64,000 bases of DNA from JAHBVH01 sp034432375 (lineage in GTDB: Bacteria > Chloroflexota > Anaerolineae > Caldilineales > Caldilineaceae): the NCBI GenBank assembly GCA_034432375.1, contig DAOUCA010000091.1:1-64000 (forward strand). The letters run 5' to 3'. The first letter of the stretch is position 1, and each line of letters starts with the position of its first letter. A model generated the notes under the pieces. The model had not been told where the DNA came from, searched no databases, and saw only the letters and a list, made by a program, of their open reading frames with translations. This document shows, piece by piece, positions 34,361-42,444 of the stretch. Position numbers and translations under genes: made by a program.

Positions 34361-35139
34361 GTTGATGACTTATGCGCCGCGCCTGGCTCTTCTGCGAGAA
34401 GTGGTAAATGAAAGTGATTTCTATTTTCCAAAAGCTTTTCTGTGTGTGCCAACCCATAGGGACAAAGGTCAAGCAGTGGACAACGGTGACAGGCAGGATT
34501 GCGGAAGAAACAGCAACGCTGCCCGTGGAGCATGAGGACTTCGTGATTATCATAGAGTTGTTGGGCCGACCAATCGGTCGGTAGCTGCCCTTCCAGCAGA
34601 GCATGGGCTGGACCAGGACCCATGTTGGGTGGAATCAAGCCAAGCCGTTGGGCGACGCGATGGTGGTGGCTATCAACTGGCAGCGCGGGCATGCGCAACG
34701 TGCTGAAGAGCAAGGTCGCCGCACTGCTTTTGGGACCAACACCGTCGAGTGTTTCCAGCCACGCCCGTGCTGTTGGCACTGTCATGGTCGCAAGGAAATC
34801 AAGCGTGAGATCGCCGTGGTTACGTTCGCTAACGGTACGCAGTGCCTGCTGGATACGCGGTGCCTTCTGTTCCGGCCACTGCACACCGACAATCGCTGCT
34901 TCGACCTCAGCGGTTGGTGCATCACGCACCGCTTCCCACGTGGAAAAGCGGGCGCGTAGGCTTTTATAAGCCTGGCCGGAGTCATGGTTGCGTGTGCGAT
35001 GGGAGAGAAGGGAACTAACCAGTTCACTGAGGGGATCTTTGGTACTGAAAAAAGGAATGGGCGCGTTGTAGGCAATCGCCAGCCGCTCGTGGACCAAGAT
35101 GGCTTTTTGCTGCAAGGTTTCATCAATCATGAGTGCCAT
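34336..35139 (-). CDS. Endonuclease III-like DNA glycosylase
   Basis: 267 residues of the HhH-GPD superfamily, base-excision repair of oxidised pyrimidines. Helix-hairpin-helix: LETLDGVGPKSSAATLLFST, with the Lys (GVGPK) at the catalytic-lysine position; catalytic Asp in ALPVDSHHHRVAQRLGLIP. The C-terminal [4Fe-4S] loop is complete (C-x6-C-x2-C-x5-C: CFFRNPACHRCPLLDLC). It differs from standard Nth in SLLSHRTRN in place of LSAQTTD and has an added 45-residue tail, so it may form its own subfamily. ATG at 35139 with GAGGTG six bases upstream, 9 bases after uvsE: the two are co-transcribed. Confidence 0.9.
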   Translation of the reverse strand: MALMIDETLQQKAILVHERLAIAYNAPIPFFSTKDPLSELVSSLLSHRTRNHDSGQAYKSLRARFSTWEAVRDAPTAEVEAAIVGVQWPEQKAPRIQQALRTVSERNHGDLTLDFLATMTVPTARAWLETLDGVGPKSSAATLLFSTLRMPALPVDSHHHRVAQRLGLIPPNMGPGPAHALLEGQLPTDWSAQQLYDNHEVLMLHGQRCCFFRNPACHRCPLLDLCPYGLAHTEKLLENRNHFHLPLLAEEPGAAHKSSTKKGQTSE

Positions 35140-35148
35140 GGTTCACCT

Positions 35149-36102
35149 CTATTCGGTTCGCGCCTGCCGTTGCCGACGTAGTACCTTGAGCGCTTCTTCT
35201 TTGTGCTTTGCCTCTACTTCGATCCATTCCGTCTGCCAATACGCCTCCGGCATCGCGGTGACGATGTCACTGTGGCGGCGATCGCCAAACGCTTCGCGGC
35301 CATTGGAGATATGCAATACTTGCCAGGTGGGATCTGGCCAAGTCGTGCGCGCCGCGGCGACCATCTCGCCAATGCTCGGATCATTGTAGCTATCCAGCTT
35401 CTCGTGACAGATGTGGTGATGCGCATCAAAGACCATGGGCACGCCGGCAGCCTGACAAACTGCCAAAATTTCTTTGGCACCGTAGGCGTATTCATCGTTT
35501 TCCAAGACTAGCCGAGTGCGCACGGCGGCGGGTAGCGTGTCGATGATCGCGGCTAGATCTGGCCCACGCCCACCCTTGCCGCCGTGAATCTCAATTGGTG
35601 CCCACGGCGAACGGGGCTGTTGCAGGAGATCCATTAGCCGTCCATAAGCCTCCACCATCGTGATGCTATTTTGCACAACTTGTGCTGATTCAGAATTGAG
35701 CACAATAAACTGTTCGGGGTGTACAAGTAGGCGAATCCCTTCTGCCAGGAAGCGTTGACCGATTGCCGCAAGATCGGCAGCAAACTCCGTCAAAATGGCT
35801 GCGCCGAGGGGCGTGTCATCAAAGGGAAAGAGCTTGGCAGAAAAGCGATAGAGCCGAATTGCGTGGCTGCTACAATAGTCATACGCCCCAGCTAAACGCT
35901 GGAGATTGTCGGCATACAGTTCGCGTAGTAACTCTTGCTGGGCTAATTCGTCGAATTGGAGCAGCCGTTTGCGCGTCAATGCGCGATAACGGATCTCATC
36001 GGTGTGCGTAATACAGACCAGCCCAAAGTGGGGGAGGGGGTAGGAATTGCCCCGGCATGAATGATCAGTCTGGGTCAATCGTCGATCAGGTGGTGCGGTC
36101 AT
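35149..36102 (-). CDS. uvsE: UV DNA damage endonuclease UvsE
   Basis: 317 residues, a TIM-barrel enzyme that nicks DNA 5' to UV photoproducts (alternative excision repair). Family landmarks: HFGLVCITHTDEIRYRALTR at the start, YDYCSSHAIRLYRFSAKLFP, RLLVHPEQFIVLNSES, PIEIHGGKGG, RLVLENDEYAYGAKEIL, MVFDAHHHICHEK and HISNGREAFGDRRHSDIVTA, which hold the metal-binding His, Asp and Glu residues. A 25-residue N-terminal extension precedes the usual start; no better start was found. It is the first gene of a two-gene repair operon with the endonuclease III-like gene. Confidence 0.93.
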   Translation of the reverse strand: MTAPPDRRLTQTDHSCRGNSYPLPHFGLVCITHTDEIRYRALTRKRLLQFDELAQQELLRELYADNLQRLAGAYDYCSSHAIRLYRFSAKLFPFDDTPLGAAILTEFAADLAAIGQRFLAEGIRLLVHPEQFIVLNSESAQVVQNSITMVEAYGRLMDLLQQPRSPWAPIEIHGGKGGRGPDLAAIIDTLPAAVRTRLVLENDEYAYGAKEILAVCQAAGVPMVFDAHHHICHEKLDSYNDPSIGEMVAAARTTWPDPTWQVLHISNGREAFGDRRHSDIVTAMPEAYWQTEWIEVEAKHKEEALKVLRRQRQARTE

Positions 36103-36199
36103 TAAACAAGGTGCCTTTACTTAACTTACACGTGCGCGATTGCTATCATAGCGTTACCAGGCGCTGGCGTGTATCGCAGTTCGGGAGCGATTCGTGTAT

Positions 36200-36229
36200 G
36201 TCGCACCGAGCGGACGCACTCGGTGCGAC
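36200..36229. repeat. 11-bp perfect hairpin upstream of the HD gene
   Basis: GTCGCACCGAG (36200-36210) pairs with CTCGGTGCGAC (36219-36229) around an 8-base loop. It lies between the divergent uvsE and yqeK-like genes and resembles the GTCGCAC repeat at 21-86. The rest of 36103-36388 shows no gene. Confidence 0.65.
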
Positions 36230-36388
36230 GCTCACTTGATGTAGAAGCATCTCGCCTCCACCGTGAGATACAACTTAGCGGCGCATCCGATCTTCGATAC
36301 GCTATATCGTGATGTAAACTGTGAAGATTATTATCACATAGCTCTCGGTGATGAACCATAGAGCCTGACACAGAAAGTAGATAGATTG

Positions 36389-37039
36389 ATGCACGATTAT
36401 CAAAGCGGGTGTGCCCTGCTCACTGCGCTAACGGCCAACTTTCAGCCGACTGGCCAGCTGCGCCAGGATATGGCGGCCTTTTTGGCCCTTCATGGTCATG
36501 CGGCAACAGCAGGACATTGTGCCCAAGTGGCTGCCGAAGCGCGGCGACTGGCTATACGGTTTGGTGGCGACGCCACGCAGGCAGAAGCGGCTGGCTTACT
36601 GCATGATATTAGTGTCATAATGCCCAACGAAGCACGTATTGCCGCGGCCCATCTGTTGGCTGTCGACATACTGCCCGAAGAAGCGCACTTTCCGATGATT
36701 ATTCATCAGAAGTTGTCCGCGGTACTCGCGCGCGAGATCTTTGGCGTGACAGATGAGGTGACGCTGAGTGCCATTGGCTGTCACACAACGCTAAAGGCCG
36801 ACGCCACGCTGCTTGACAAAGTTGTTTTCATCGCCGATAAAATCAAGTGGGATCAGGCCGGTACACCGCCGTATCTGGCTGACCTGTTGCCGGCGTTGGG
36901 GCGGTCACTTGATCAGGGCGTCTTTGTCTATCTGGATTATCTCTGGCAGCAACGGGCCACGTTGCCAGTGGTCCATCCGTGGCTGGTGGCAGCCCATGCC
37001 GAATTACATAAGGAGTTAAGCAATGCAACGGGGAATTGA
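36389..37039 (+). CDS. HD-domain phosphohydrolase, YqeK-like
   Basis: 216 residues from the ATG at 36389 (the codon before is an in-frame TTG). HD-domain residues: HGHAATAGHCAQVAAEARRL with the first His, EAAGLLHDISVIMP with the His-Asp pair, IIHQKLSAVLAREIFG, and AIGCHTTLKADATLLDKVVF followed by ADKI. This pattern matches YqeK, the di-iron hydrolase of diadenosine tetraphosphate. Its 3' end overlaps the Nudix gene by 17 bases, so the two nucleotide hydrolases form an operon for clearing signalling or damaged nucleotides. Confidence 0.82.
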   Translation: MHDYQSGCALLTALTANFQPTGQLRQDMAAFLALHGHAATAGHCAQVAAEARRLAIRFGGDATQAEAAGLLHDISVIMPNEARIAAAHLLAVDILPEEAHFPMIIHQKLSAVLAREIFGVTDEVTLSAIGCHTTLKADATLLDKVVFIADKIKWDQAGTPPYLADLLPALGRSLDQGVFVYLDYLWQQRATLPVVHPWLVAAHAELHKELSNATGN

Positions 37040-37451
37040 TTACATTGGCGTCGGTGTCGGTGCCTTGATTGTGGATGATGAAGGGCACATTTTTCTTGCC
37101 CAACGCGGCCCACAAGCAAAGAATGAGCGCGGGCTGTGGGAATGCCCCGGTGGCAGTGTCGAGTTTGGCGAAACGCTTACGGCGGCGCTGCAGCGCGAGA
37201 TGGCCGAGGAATTTGGCATTGCGATTAGCGTCGGTGAATTGATCGACTTGGTCGATCATCTTCTGCCGGACGAAGGGCAACATTGGGTCTCACCGACCTA
37301 TCTGTGCCGCATTGTGGGAAACGAACCACAAATACTAGAGCCCGAAAAGTGCGCCGCGATTGGCTGGTTTGCCCTTGATGATGTGCCCGATGCGCTCTCA
37401 CAGATTACCCAAGAAAATTTGGCAAACTATCGTCGTCACCTGACTAAATAA
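37023..37451 (+). CDS. Nudix hydrolase
   Basis: 142 residues with a complete Nudix box: GGSVEFGETLTAALQREMAE followed by EFGI (G-x5-E-x7-REMAEEFGI). The strand ahead is YIGVGVGALIVDDEGHIFLA. It resembles ADP-ribose or 8-oxo-dGTP pyrophosphatases but substrate is not determinable. The start overlaps the upstream HD gene by 17 bases. Confidence 0.92.
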   Translation: MQRGIDYIGVGVGALIVDDEGHIFLAQRGPQAKNERGLWECPGGSVEFGETLTAALQREMAEEFGIAISVGELIDLVDHLLPDEGQHWVSPTYLCRIVGNEPQILEPEKCAAIGWFALDDVPDALSQITQENLANYRRHLTK

Positions 37452-37475
37452 TAGGCCGCCTGAGATGGTCATCTA

Positions 37476-38216
37476 TCACGTTGGCGCGGATACCGATTCA
37501 TCGGCTTGCTGACTGTCTATCTTCGTACCGTTGTTTGGTTGAGCCACCCTGTAGTAACCACGCTGTTCCGGCGGTAGCAACGCTGCTATGGCATACATCA
37601 GCATGTCGGTGTTGCTCTTGGCTGTCTTATTCTCATCCAAGTAGATCGGTGGGCCAAAGCGCACGGTGATGATAGGACGGCGACCTAACTGGGTAAAGAG
37701 CGCCCGGGCATTGATCACTGCCGCCGGCACCACGGGGACAGCAGTTTGCGCGGCAATGCGCGCGGCGCCGGTCTTCCCTTTGGTTAAGTTGCCATCGGGG
37801 CTGCGCGTCCCTTCGGGAAACATGCCCAAAGCGTGCCCCTCCTTGATCAATCGTTCCGCAGCCTGGATCGCCCCTAAATCACTCCGTCCGCGCTGGACGG
37901 GAAAGGTGCCAACACTCCAAAGAAATTTGCTCAACCAACGGTGGATCTGGAAGAGTTCGGCTTTGGCCATGTAGTAGATCTGTCGCGGCGCAGCGTAGCC
38001 CAAGATCACATAATCCGGCCCATGGGTGTGGGTGCTCGCAATGATGCAACCGCCATTGAGGGGAACATGTTCGCGCCCTTCGACGTGTAAACGACAAAGC
38101 AACGGCTTGATACAGCTGATAAAGCGATGAAGAAAGCGCCATAGACGAGAAGCATTTTGTGGAATCGGCACTGCGATACCCTTTTCTACTTTTCTGGTTT
38201 CAGGATAGATTGTCAA
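37476..38216 (-). CDS. 1-acyl-glycerol-3-phosphate acyltransferase (PlsC family)
   Basis: 246 residues, a membrane-associated acyltransferase of phospholipid synthesis. Motif I is ASTHTHGPDYVILGY (His-x4-Asp), motif II VGTFPVQRGRSD, motif III MFPEGTRSPDG and motif IV VPVVPAAVINA. TTG start at 38216 that overlaps the TGA of the upstream gene (TTGA), implying translational coupling. Third gene of the minus-strand operon with the SirB1-family and nucleosidase-like genes. Confidence 0.9.
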   Translation of the reverse strand: MTIYPETRKVEKGIAVPIPQNASRLWRFLHRFISCIKPLLCRLHVEGREHVPLNGGCIIASTHTHGPDYVILGYAAPRQIYYMAKAELFQIHRWLSKFLWSVGTFPVQRGRSDLGAIQAAERLIKEGHALGMFPEGTRSPDGNLTKGKTGAARIAAQTAVPVVPAAVINARALFTQLGRRPIITVRFGPPIYLDENKTAKSNTDMLMYAIAALLPPEQRGYYRVAQPNNGTKIDSQQADESVSAPT

Positions 38217-39100
38217 TTGATCCGTTTGCGCATCTCTTCGATTTGCTGATAAATCTCCATAACCTGCTCATCATCGGGGGGAAGAGCGGCTGCTCTCTCT
38301 GTCTGCGGATTGAGATCGGGTAAACCTTGAGCCACCATTAATTGGTCAGCCAAATAGAAGTACCGGCGCAGATTATAGGAGGCCGCCTCCCAATGATCTT
38401 CCTGATAGAAGAGCAACCCCCGTTCGCGCCAGATGTTGCGGTCGAGCGGGTCGACGACCAAGAGATAGTCGGAGACGTGCAGCGCCATCGTAAAGTCACG
38501 GTGACCCAAATAGACATTGCGTAAATTGTTGAGGATGCGTACCACCAATCCCTGGGGTGAGACCGGGGCAAAGTTTTCGATCGTAAGCGCGATCGGCTGA
38601 TCAAAGAGTTGCGAGAGGTAGCCATTGACCTCCTGTGGGGTTACCAATTTGCCGTTAAAGGGATCAATCAACCAACTTTCCCCATGTTCGCGATAGCGCA
38701 CCATAAAGTGGCCCGGAAAACCCATGCCGGTTACATCCATCTGCAGCCGCCTGCCAACTGCCATATAGAGCAGGCTCAGCATGATTGGTAGGCCGGTGCG
38801 CTGCTGCAAGACGATATTCAGAAAGCTGTTGTTCGGTTCATAGTAGTTCTCGTGGTTGCCGACAAAGCCTAAATCGTAGTAGAGCACATCTAGAAAGCGC
38901 ATTGCGCGTTCATACCCCGGTTCAATCGTAACGAGTGCACGATCAACAACGGTTGCAATTGTTTCAAGCCGTGCCATCTCCTCCTCGACATCGAGCAAGG
39001 GGTAGGCGATGCCTGCAATATAGAAGGCTAACCGCTCGGGGGCGGGATCAGGCTGCTGTAGTTCATGACGAAAGCTGCTGAGAAAGTCCATAGCGTTCAT
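38213..39100 (-). CDS. SirB1-family transglutaminase-like/TPR protein
   Basis: 295 residues. The N-terminal two-thirds match the transglut_core2 (SirB1) family: LDVEEEMARLETIATVVDRA, VLYYDLGFVGNHENYYEPNN followed by SFLNIVLQQRTGLPIMLSLL, and GMGFPGHFMVRYREHGESWL. The usual catalytic Cys of transglutaminases is not at the NSF position, so it may be non-catalytic. The C-terminus has a TPR-like pair (LNNLRNVYLGHRDFTMALHV, RNIWRERGLLFYQEDHWEAA). It begins directly after the stop of the upstream gene (no gap) and overlaps plsC. Confidence 0.86.
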   Translation of the reverse strand: MNAMDFLSSFRHELQQPDPAPERLAFYIAGIAYPLLDVEEEMARLETIATVVDRALVTIEPGYERAMRFLDVLYYDLGFVGNHENYYEPNNSFLNIVLQQRTGLPIMLSLLYMAVGRRLQMDVTGMGFPGHFMVRYREHGESWLIDPFNGKLVTPQEVNGYLSQLFDQPIALTIENFAPVSPQGLVVRILNNLRNVYLGHRDFTMALHVSDYLLVVDPLDRNIWRERGLLFYQEDHWEAASYNLRRYFYLADQLMVAQGLPDLNPQTERAAALPPDDEQVMEIYQQIEEMRKRIN

Positions 39101-40855
39101 TTACCGATCATCACGCCGGGTACGCTGGCGTTCAATTTCCCGTTTCAAAATCTGCTGCATCACCGCAATCGAGGTGGCATAGGTTGCATCAACCCCAAAA
39201 TAACTTAGGCTCTTGCTGAGCAAGGACTGACGGCGGCTGATAGGTGTGTCGCTGGCATAGTGCAGAACGCCAATTTCATAGGGTGCATTGATAAAGAGAT
39301 TGACGATCTCGTCGATCGGATAGCGCCGAGGGTAGACATCCTCATAAATGGCGCTGAGGTAAGGCCCTGCTTCCATCTCAATATCGGTGTACCCCTCTTC
39401 ATAGAAGACATGCATAAAGTCGCGATTTTGGAGGATTGTGCCACGCACTGTTACCGCCTTTTGGTTATCAAAGACAGTGCTATAGTTCAAATAGGCGGCA
39501 ATGTCCTGTGCGCTGAAGCAGTTGCGAAAGAGATACGAATTACGCGAATGCTCATCATAGACGACATTCGGAATCATCACATCACCCACACGCCCATTAA
39601 GGGTGGCCGCTTTACCGAGAATATAAATCCCCAAAATGCGTCCAACCGCCGTGCTGACCTGGCTCAGAATGTGATAGGCGGCCATCCCAAGTGGGTAGTC
39701 GATATTAAAGATAATTGCATCGCTTTGGCGTAGTAGCTCCCAATCTTCCTGCGCAATACAATCGAGTCGCGGATCGACGTGTGTTGGATCGAGTTTGTTC
39801 ATCTCGATAATCTGCGCTTCAACATCTAAGCAGTGCGCATCACTGACTCGTGTAACGCCAACGGCACGCTCGCGTGTAACCAATGCCTCTTGCAATTCCG
39901 GTCGATCTAGACAGAGGCGCATGGTATAGTAGAGAAAATTATGCATGACGCCCTGTGCTTCGACATTGCCGTCTGCGCGCAACTGTAGATACTCTTCTTT
40001 TAGATTCTCTGGATTGTATTGCAGCACATAATCAAAGATATGCTCGCGCATCTCCCAGGCAAAGCCACTGATCAGATTGACCATGCTGTGAATGTTGCTG
40101 CTGACAAAATAGATCGGGCGCTTGCTTAGCAGCACCGGCGAGGCTTCCTGAACTTTGCCCCACCAATATTGAACGCTACGTCGATAGTCGCTCAGACCGG
40201 CACCGAGCACGGTAATCTGTAGATCAAGCCGCGTGGTCGTTGCCAGGCGTAGCACCTCCAACAAGCGTGCTCCCCGCCAGACTTGGCCAATTTTGGCAAA
40301 ATCTGCTTCGGAGAGATTGCACGCTTGGCGCACCTCTTCAAAGAGATCTGCTAGCGCAGTTGTCTCTGTCTCTGCTGCATCGTCAAGCTTGATGTCAAGT
40401 TCGCTGGCAACGAGATAATAGTGAAGCTTGTTCCACTCGATCTGTAATGTGGTCAGGCAGGGGATAAGATCATCAATATCGCTAACACTGGCGATGTAGG
40501 CGGCCAGGATCTGCCTGGTCGGTTCATAGAAGAATTTACGGCGACGTGCCCGGGCGCGCACGGGGGTCCACGATTCAGGTGTATAGCCTTCGCGCTGAAA
40601 GACATCGTCCATCTGCCCCAAGATGACGAGACTGGTCTCAAGGATACAAGCCGGCAACCGTAGCGCCGCGTAGACGAGGGCCGAGACATCGATCACTTCG
40701 TCTTCTGCCTGTTGGTGCAAGCTAGAGTTCATCGCGCCGTGGGTCTCTTCAAGGCTACGAATGCGGATGGGTGCACTGCTTCGCAACAAAGAGTAGTAGG
40801 TGCGGGTATAGAGGTCGATCTCTTCACTATGGACAACCGGCATCGTGCGGATCAT
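39101..40855 (-). CDS. Uncharacterised protein with PNP/AMP-nucleosidase-like C-terminal domain
   Basis: 584 residues. The N-terminal 230 residues are helical and unrecognised (HQQAEDEVIDVSALVYAALR, LETSLVILGQMDDVFQREGY). The C-terminal half resembles the nucleoside phosphorylase/AMP nucleosidase fold: GRILGIYILGKAATLNGRVG then DVMIPNVVYDEHSRNSY, a GTILQNRDFMHVF segment, TDIEMEAGPYLSAIYEDVYP at the position of the substrate-binding Glu-Met-Glu, and EIGVLHYASDTPISRRQSLL like the late Ser-Asp strand. These are motif resemblances, not a proven family. ATG at 40855 after GGAAG. It heads an operon with the SirB1-family and PlsC genes. Preceded by a hairpin and a 17-bp tandem repeat. Confidence 0.65.
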   Translation of the reverse strand: MIRTMPVVHSEEIDLYTRTYYSLLRSSAPIRIRSLEETHGAMNSSLHQQAEDEVIDVSALVYAALRLPACILETSLVILGQMDDVFQREGYTPESWTPVRARARRRKFFYEPTRQILAAYIASVSDIDDLIPCLTTLQIEWNKLHYYLVASELDIKLDDAAETETTALADLFEEVRQACNLSEADFAKIGQVWRGARLLEVLRLATTTRLDLQITVLGAGLSDYRRSVQYWWGKVQEASPVLLSKRPIYFVSSNIHSMVNLISGFAWEMREHIFDYVLQYNPENLKEEYLQLRADGNVEAQGVMHNFLYYTMRLCLDRPELQEALVTRERAVGVTRVSDAHCLDVEAQIIEMNKLDPTHVDPRLDCIAQEDWELLRQSDAIIFNIDYPLGMAAYHILSQVSTAVGRILGIYILGKAATLNGRVGDVMIPNVVYDEHSRNSYLFRNCFSAQDIAAYLNYSTVFDNQKAVTVRGTILQNRDFMHVFYEEGYTDIEMEAGPYLSAIYEDVYPRRYPIDEIVNLFINAPYEIGVLHYASDTPISRRQSLLSKSLSYFGVDATYATSIAVMQQILKREIERQRTRRDDR

Positions 40856-40892
40856 GCGTCGCTTCCATTTCTTGCGCTTATAGTGCGTTTGC

Positions 40893-40937
40893 TTTGAAAG
40901 CAGTAGTTTCTACACCAGCAAAACTACTGCTTTCAAA
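40893..40937 (-). repeat. 17-bp hairpin, family G copy 1
   Basis: TTTGAAAGCAGTAGTTT (40893-40909) and AAACTACTGCTTTCAAA (40921-40937) are perfect complements around an 11-base loop CTACACCAGCA. On the minus strand the loop reads TGCTGGTGTAG, almost the same as the loop of the hairpin at 42022-42067, although the stems differ. Confidence 0.8.
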
Positions 40938-40977
40938 CAGAGCTCACTTTAGATAGTCGCTTGTCTAATTCCCCCTG

Positions 40978-41044
40978 CACCCGGATCGCCTAAGCACCGG
41001 AACCGCCTAGGCACCCGGATCGCCTAAGCACCCGGATCGCCTAA
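40978..41044. repeat. 17-bp tandem repeat, four units
   Basis: CACCCGGATCGCCTAAG occurs at 40978-40994, 41012-41028 and 41029-41044, with a degenerate unit at 40995-41011. No spacers, so not a CRISPR array. It lies between the DUF72 stop and the start of the nucleosidase-like gene. Confidence 0.85.
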
Positions 41045-41139
41045 TTGGCAGAAGGCTGACAAGTTTTGCAAGTATAACACGATTTTTCACTAGCTCGATA
41101 AGTTCTCTGCTTGCAAGATGAAGTCTCGCCGGGTGCTCG

Positions 41140-41994
41140 TTAAAAGAGCGCCATCTGTCCTGCTTCGGTTGCTGTGCCGTCTGGCGGCGGCCAGGGAGGC
41201 AAGGAAACCAGTGGGGCAAGCCGCGCTTGCAACCGTCGCAGACTGGCCGGCGAATGACCCTCGTAGGGGTTGTGCATGTAGCCATATAGCGCAACCCCTG
41301 CCCCATGTAACGCTGCCAGACGGCCAGCCCATACATCGAGCTGTTCATCGCGCGGGGCCACTAACTGGTCATTGCTGGTGGGGCCATTTTTATCATCGCC
41401 AATCCACCGTAGCAGGGCAAAGGTTGGCGCTTTACCCTCGATCACAAGCTCATGCCAGCAAGCGTAGCTATCCGGTGTCCCCACGCGGTCGACCAGGACA
41501 TAGGCCATCCCGCGCTCGGCCAGAAAGGAGGCAAAGGCGGGGGTCATTAAGTCGAGCGCGCGCACTTCAACCCCGATTTGTACGCCGTCGAGTTGCAACG
41601 CAAACCAATCCAGAAAATCAGCCAAGCGTTTACCATCGGAGCGGCGGCTGAAATCGGGAGGAAATTGGAGCAGCCCCGGCGCGGCGGCATCACCCAATGA
41701 CCGGAGCACATCGAGAAAAATAAGGGTCTCCTGTTCACAATCGACGAGGCGCTTTTCATGAGTGATCGCCTTGGGAAATTTCAGACAGAATGAGAAGCCA
41801 CTCGGCACGCTCTCCACCCAGTTGATCAAGGTGCTAGCGCGTGGAATGCCATAGAATGAGGTGTTCACTTCCACGGAATTAAATTGCGAGGCGTAGTAGG
41901 GCAAGTACCGTGCCTTTGCTGTTCCCTCTGGAAAGAAGACGCCGCGCCACTCGTCAAAGAGCCAGGAAGAGGTGCCGAGATTGATTGTTGTCAT
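41140..41994 (-). CDS. DUF72 (YecE-like) TIM-barrel protein
   Basis: 284 residues. DUF72 signatures: NLGTSSWLFDEWRGVFFPEG, YASQFNSVEVNTSFYGIPRA, GFSFCLKFPKAITHEKRL, GLLQFPPDFSRRSDGKRL, GVEVRALDLMTPAFASFLAE and GVALYGYMHNPYEGHSPASL. The family is often linked to nucleic acid or tRNA metabolism but has no proven activity. It is bracketed by two hairpins of the same loop type at 40893-40937 and 42022-42067. The ATG at 41994 is the conventional start. Confidence 0.9.
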   Translation of the reverse strand: MTTINLGTSSWLFDEWRGVFFPEGTAKARYLPYYASQFNSVEVNTSFYGIPRASTLINWVESVPSGFSFCLKFPKAITHEKRLVDCEQETLIFLDVLRSLGDAAAPGLLQFPPDFSRRSDGKRLADFLDWFALQLDGVQIGVEVRALDLMTPAFASFLAERGMAYVLVDRVGTPDSYACWHELVIEGKAPTFALLRWIGDDKNGPTSNDQLVAPRDEQLDVWAGRLAALHGAGVALYGYMHNPYEGHSPASLRRLQARLAPLVSLPPWPPPDGTATEAGQMALF

Positions 41995-42021
41995 GATGTT
42001 TGTCTACTGTACTCTGCTCTG

Positions 42022-42067
42022 ATTGGGAACCGGAGTTTTTGCTGGGGTAGAAACTCCGGTTCCCAAT
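42022..42067 (+). repeat. 17-bp hairpin, family G copy 2
   Basis: ATTGGGAACCGGAGTTT (42022-42038) and AAACTCCGGTTCCCAAT (42051-42067) are perfect complements around TTGCTGGGGTAG. The right arm plus GCAGTATAA resembles 103-135 near the window start. Loop and the adjoining AGTTT/AAACT match the 40893-40937 hairpin in opposite orientation. Confidence 0.8.
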
Positions 42068-42444
42068 TCAACCGCAGTATAATTATCACAATTGTCGGTC
42101 GGAATCATCAATAAGCGCAATCACTTTATTGTGCTTATTGTACATACTTCAGTATTGCGCTTTGTGCTAAACTGCTAAGTCGTGCGCTCCGCTGGGTCGT
42201 CAGCCGATCTACGGGGTGTCTATTGTTCAACCCTTCAACCCGTGATCTATCACAAACTTACTGGGGTGTACCCGTGCTGTACCCCGTGCCAGGGTGAATC
42301 CAACCACCATAGCAAGGCTGCGGTAGATACATATTCTAAACAACCTACCAACAATTAACAAACTCATTCGGTTGCAGCCGGTTGTCGCTGCCTGTGCCAT
42401 GAAGTTGCAGCGGCTGTGACCACAACGGAGGAAAGAGGAAGAGG
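42068..42444 (+). other. Intergenic region upstream of the first amt gene
   Basis: No gene is visible. It holds TATAAT at 42078-42083 next to the family G hairpin. The last bases before the amt ATG (42445) contain GGAGGAAAGAGGAAGAGG, a strong purine-rich ribosome site. The rest is unremarkable; I found no match to a known riboswitch pattern. Confidence 0.4.

Noticed and set aside
40978..41044. Possible CRISPR-like array
   Set aside because: The 17-bp units are directly adjacent with no spacers and there are no cas genes.
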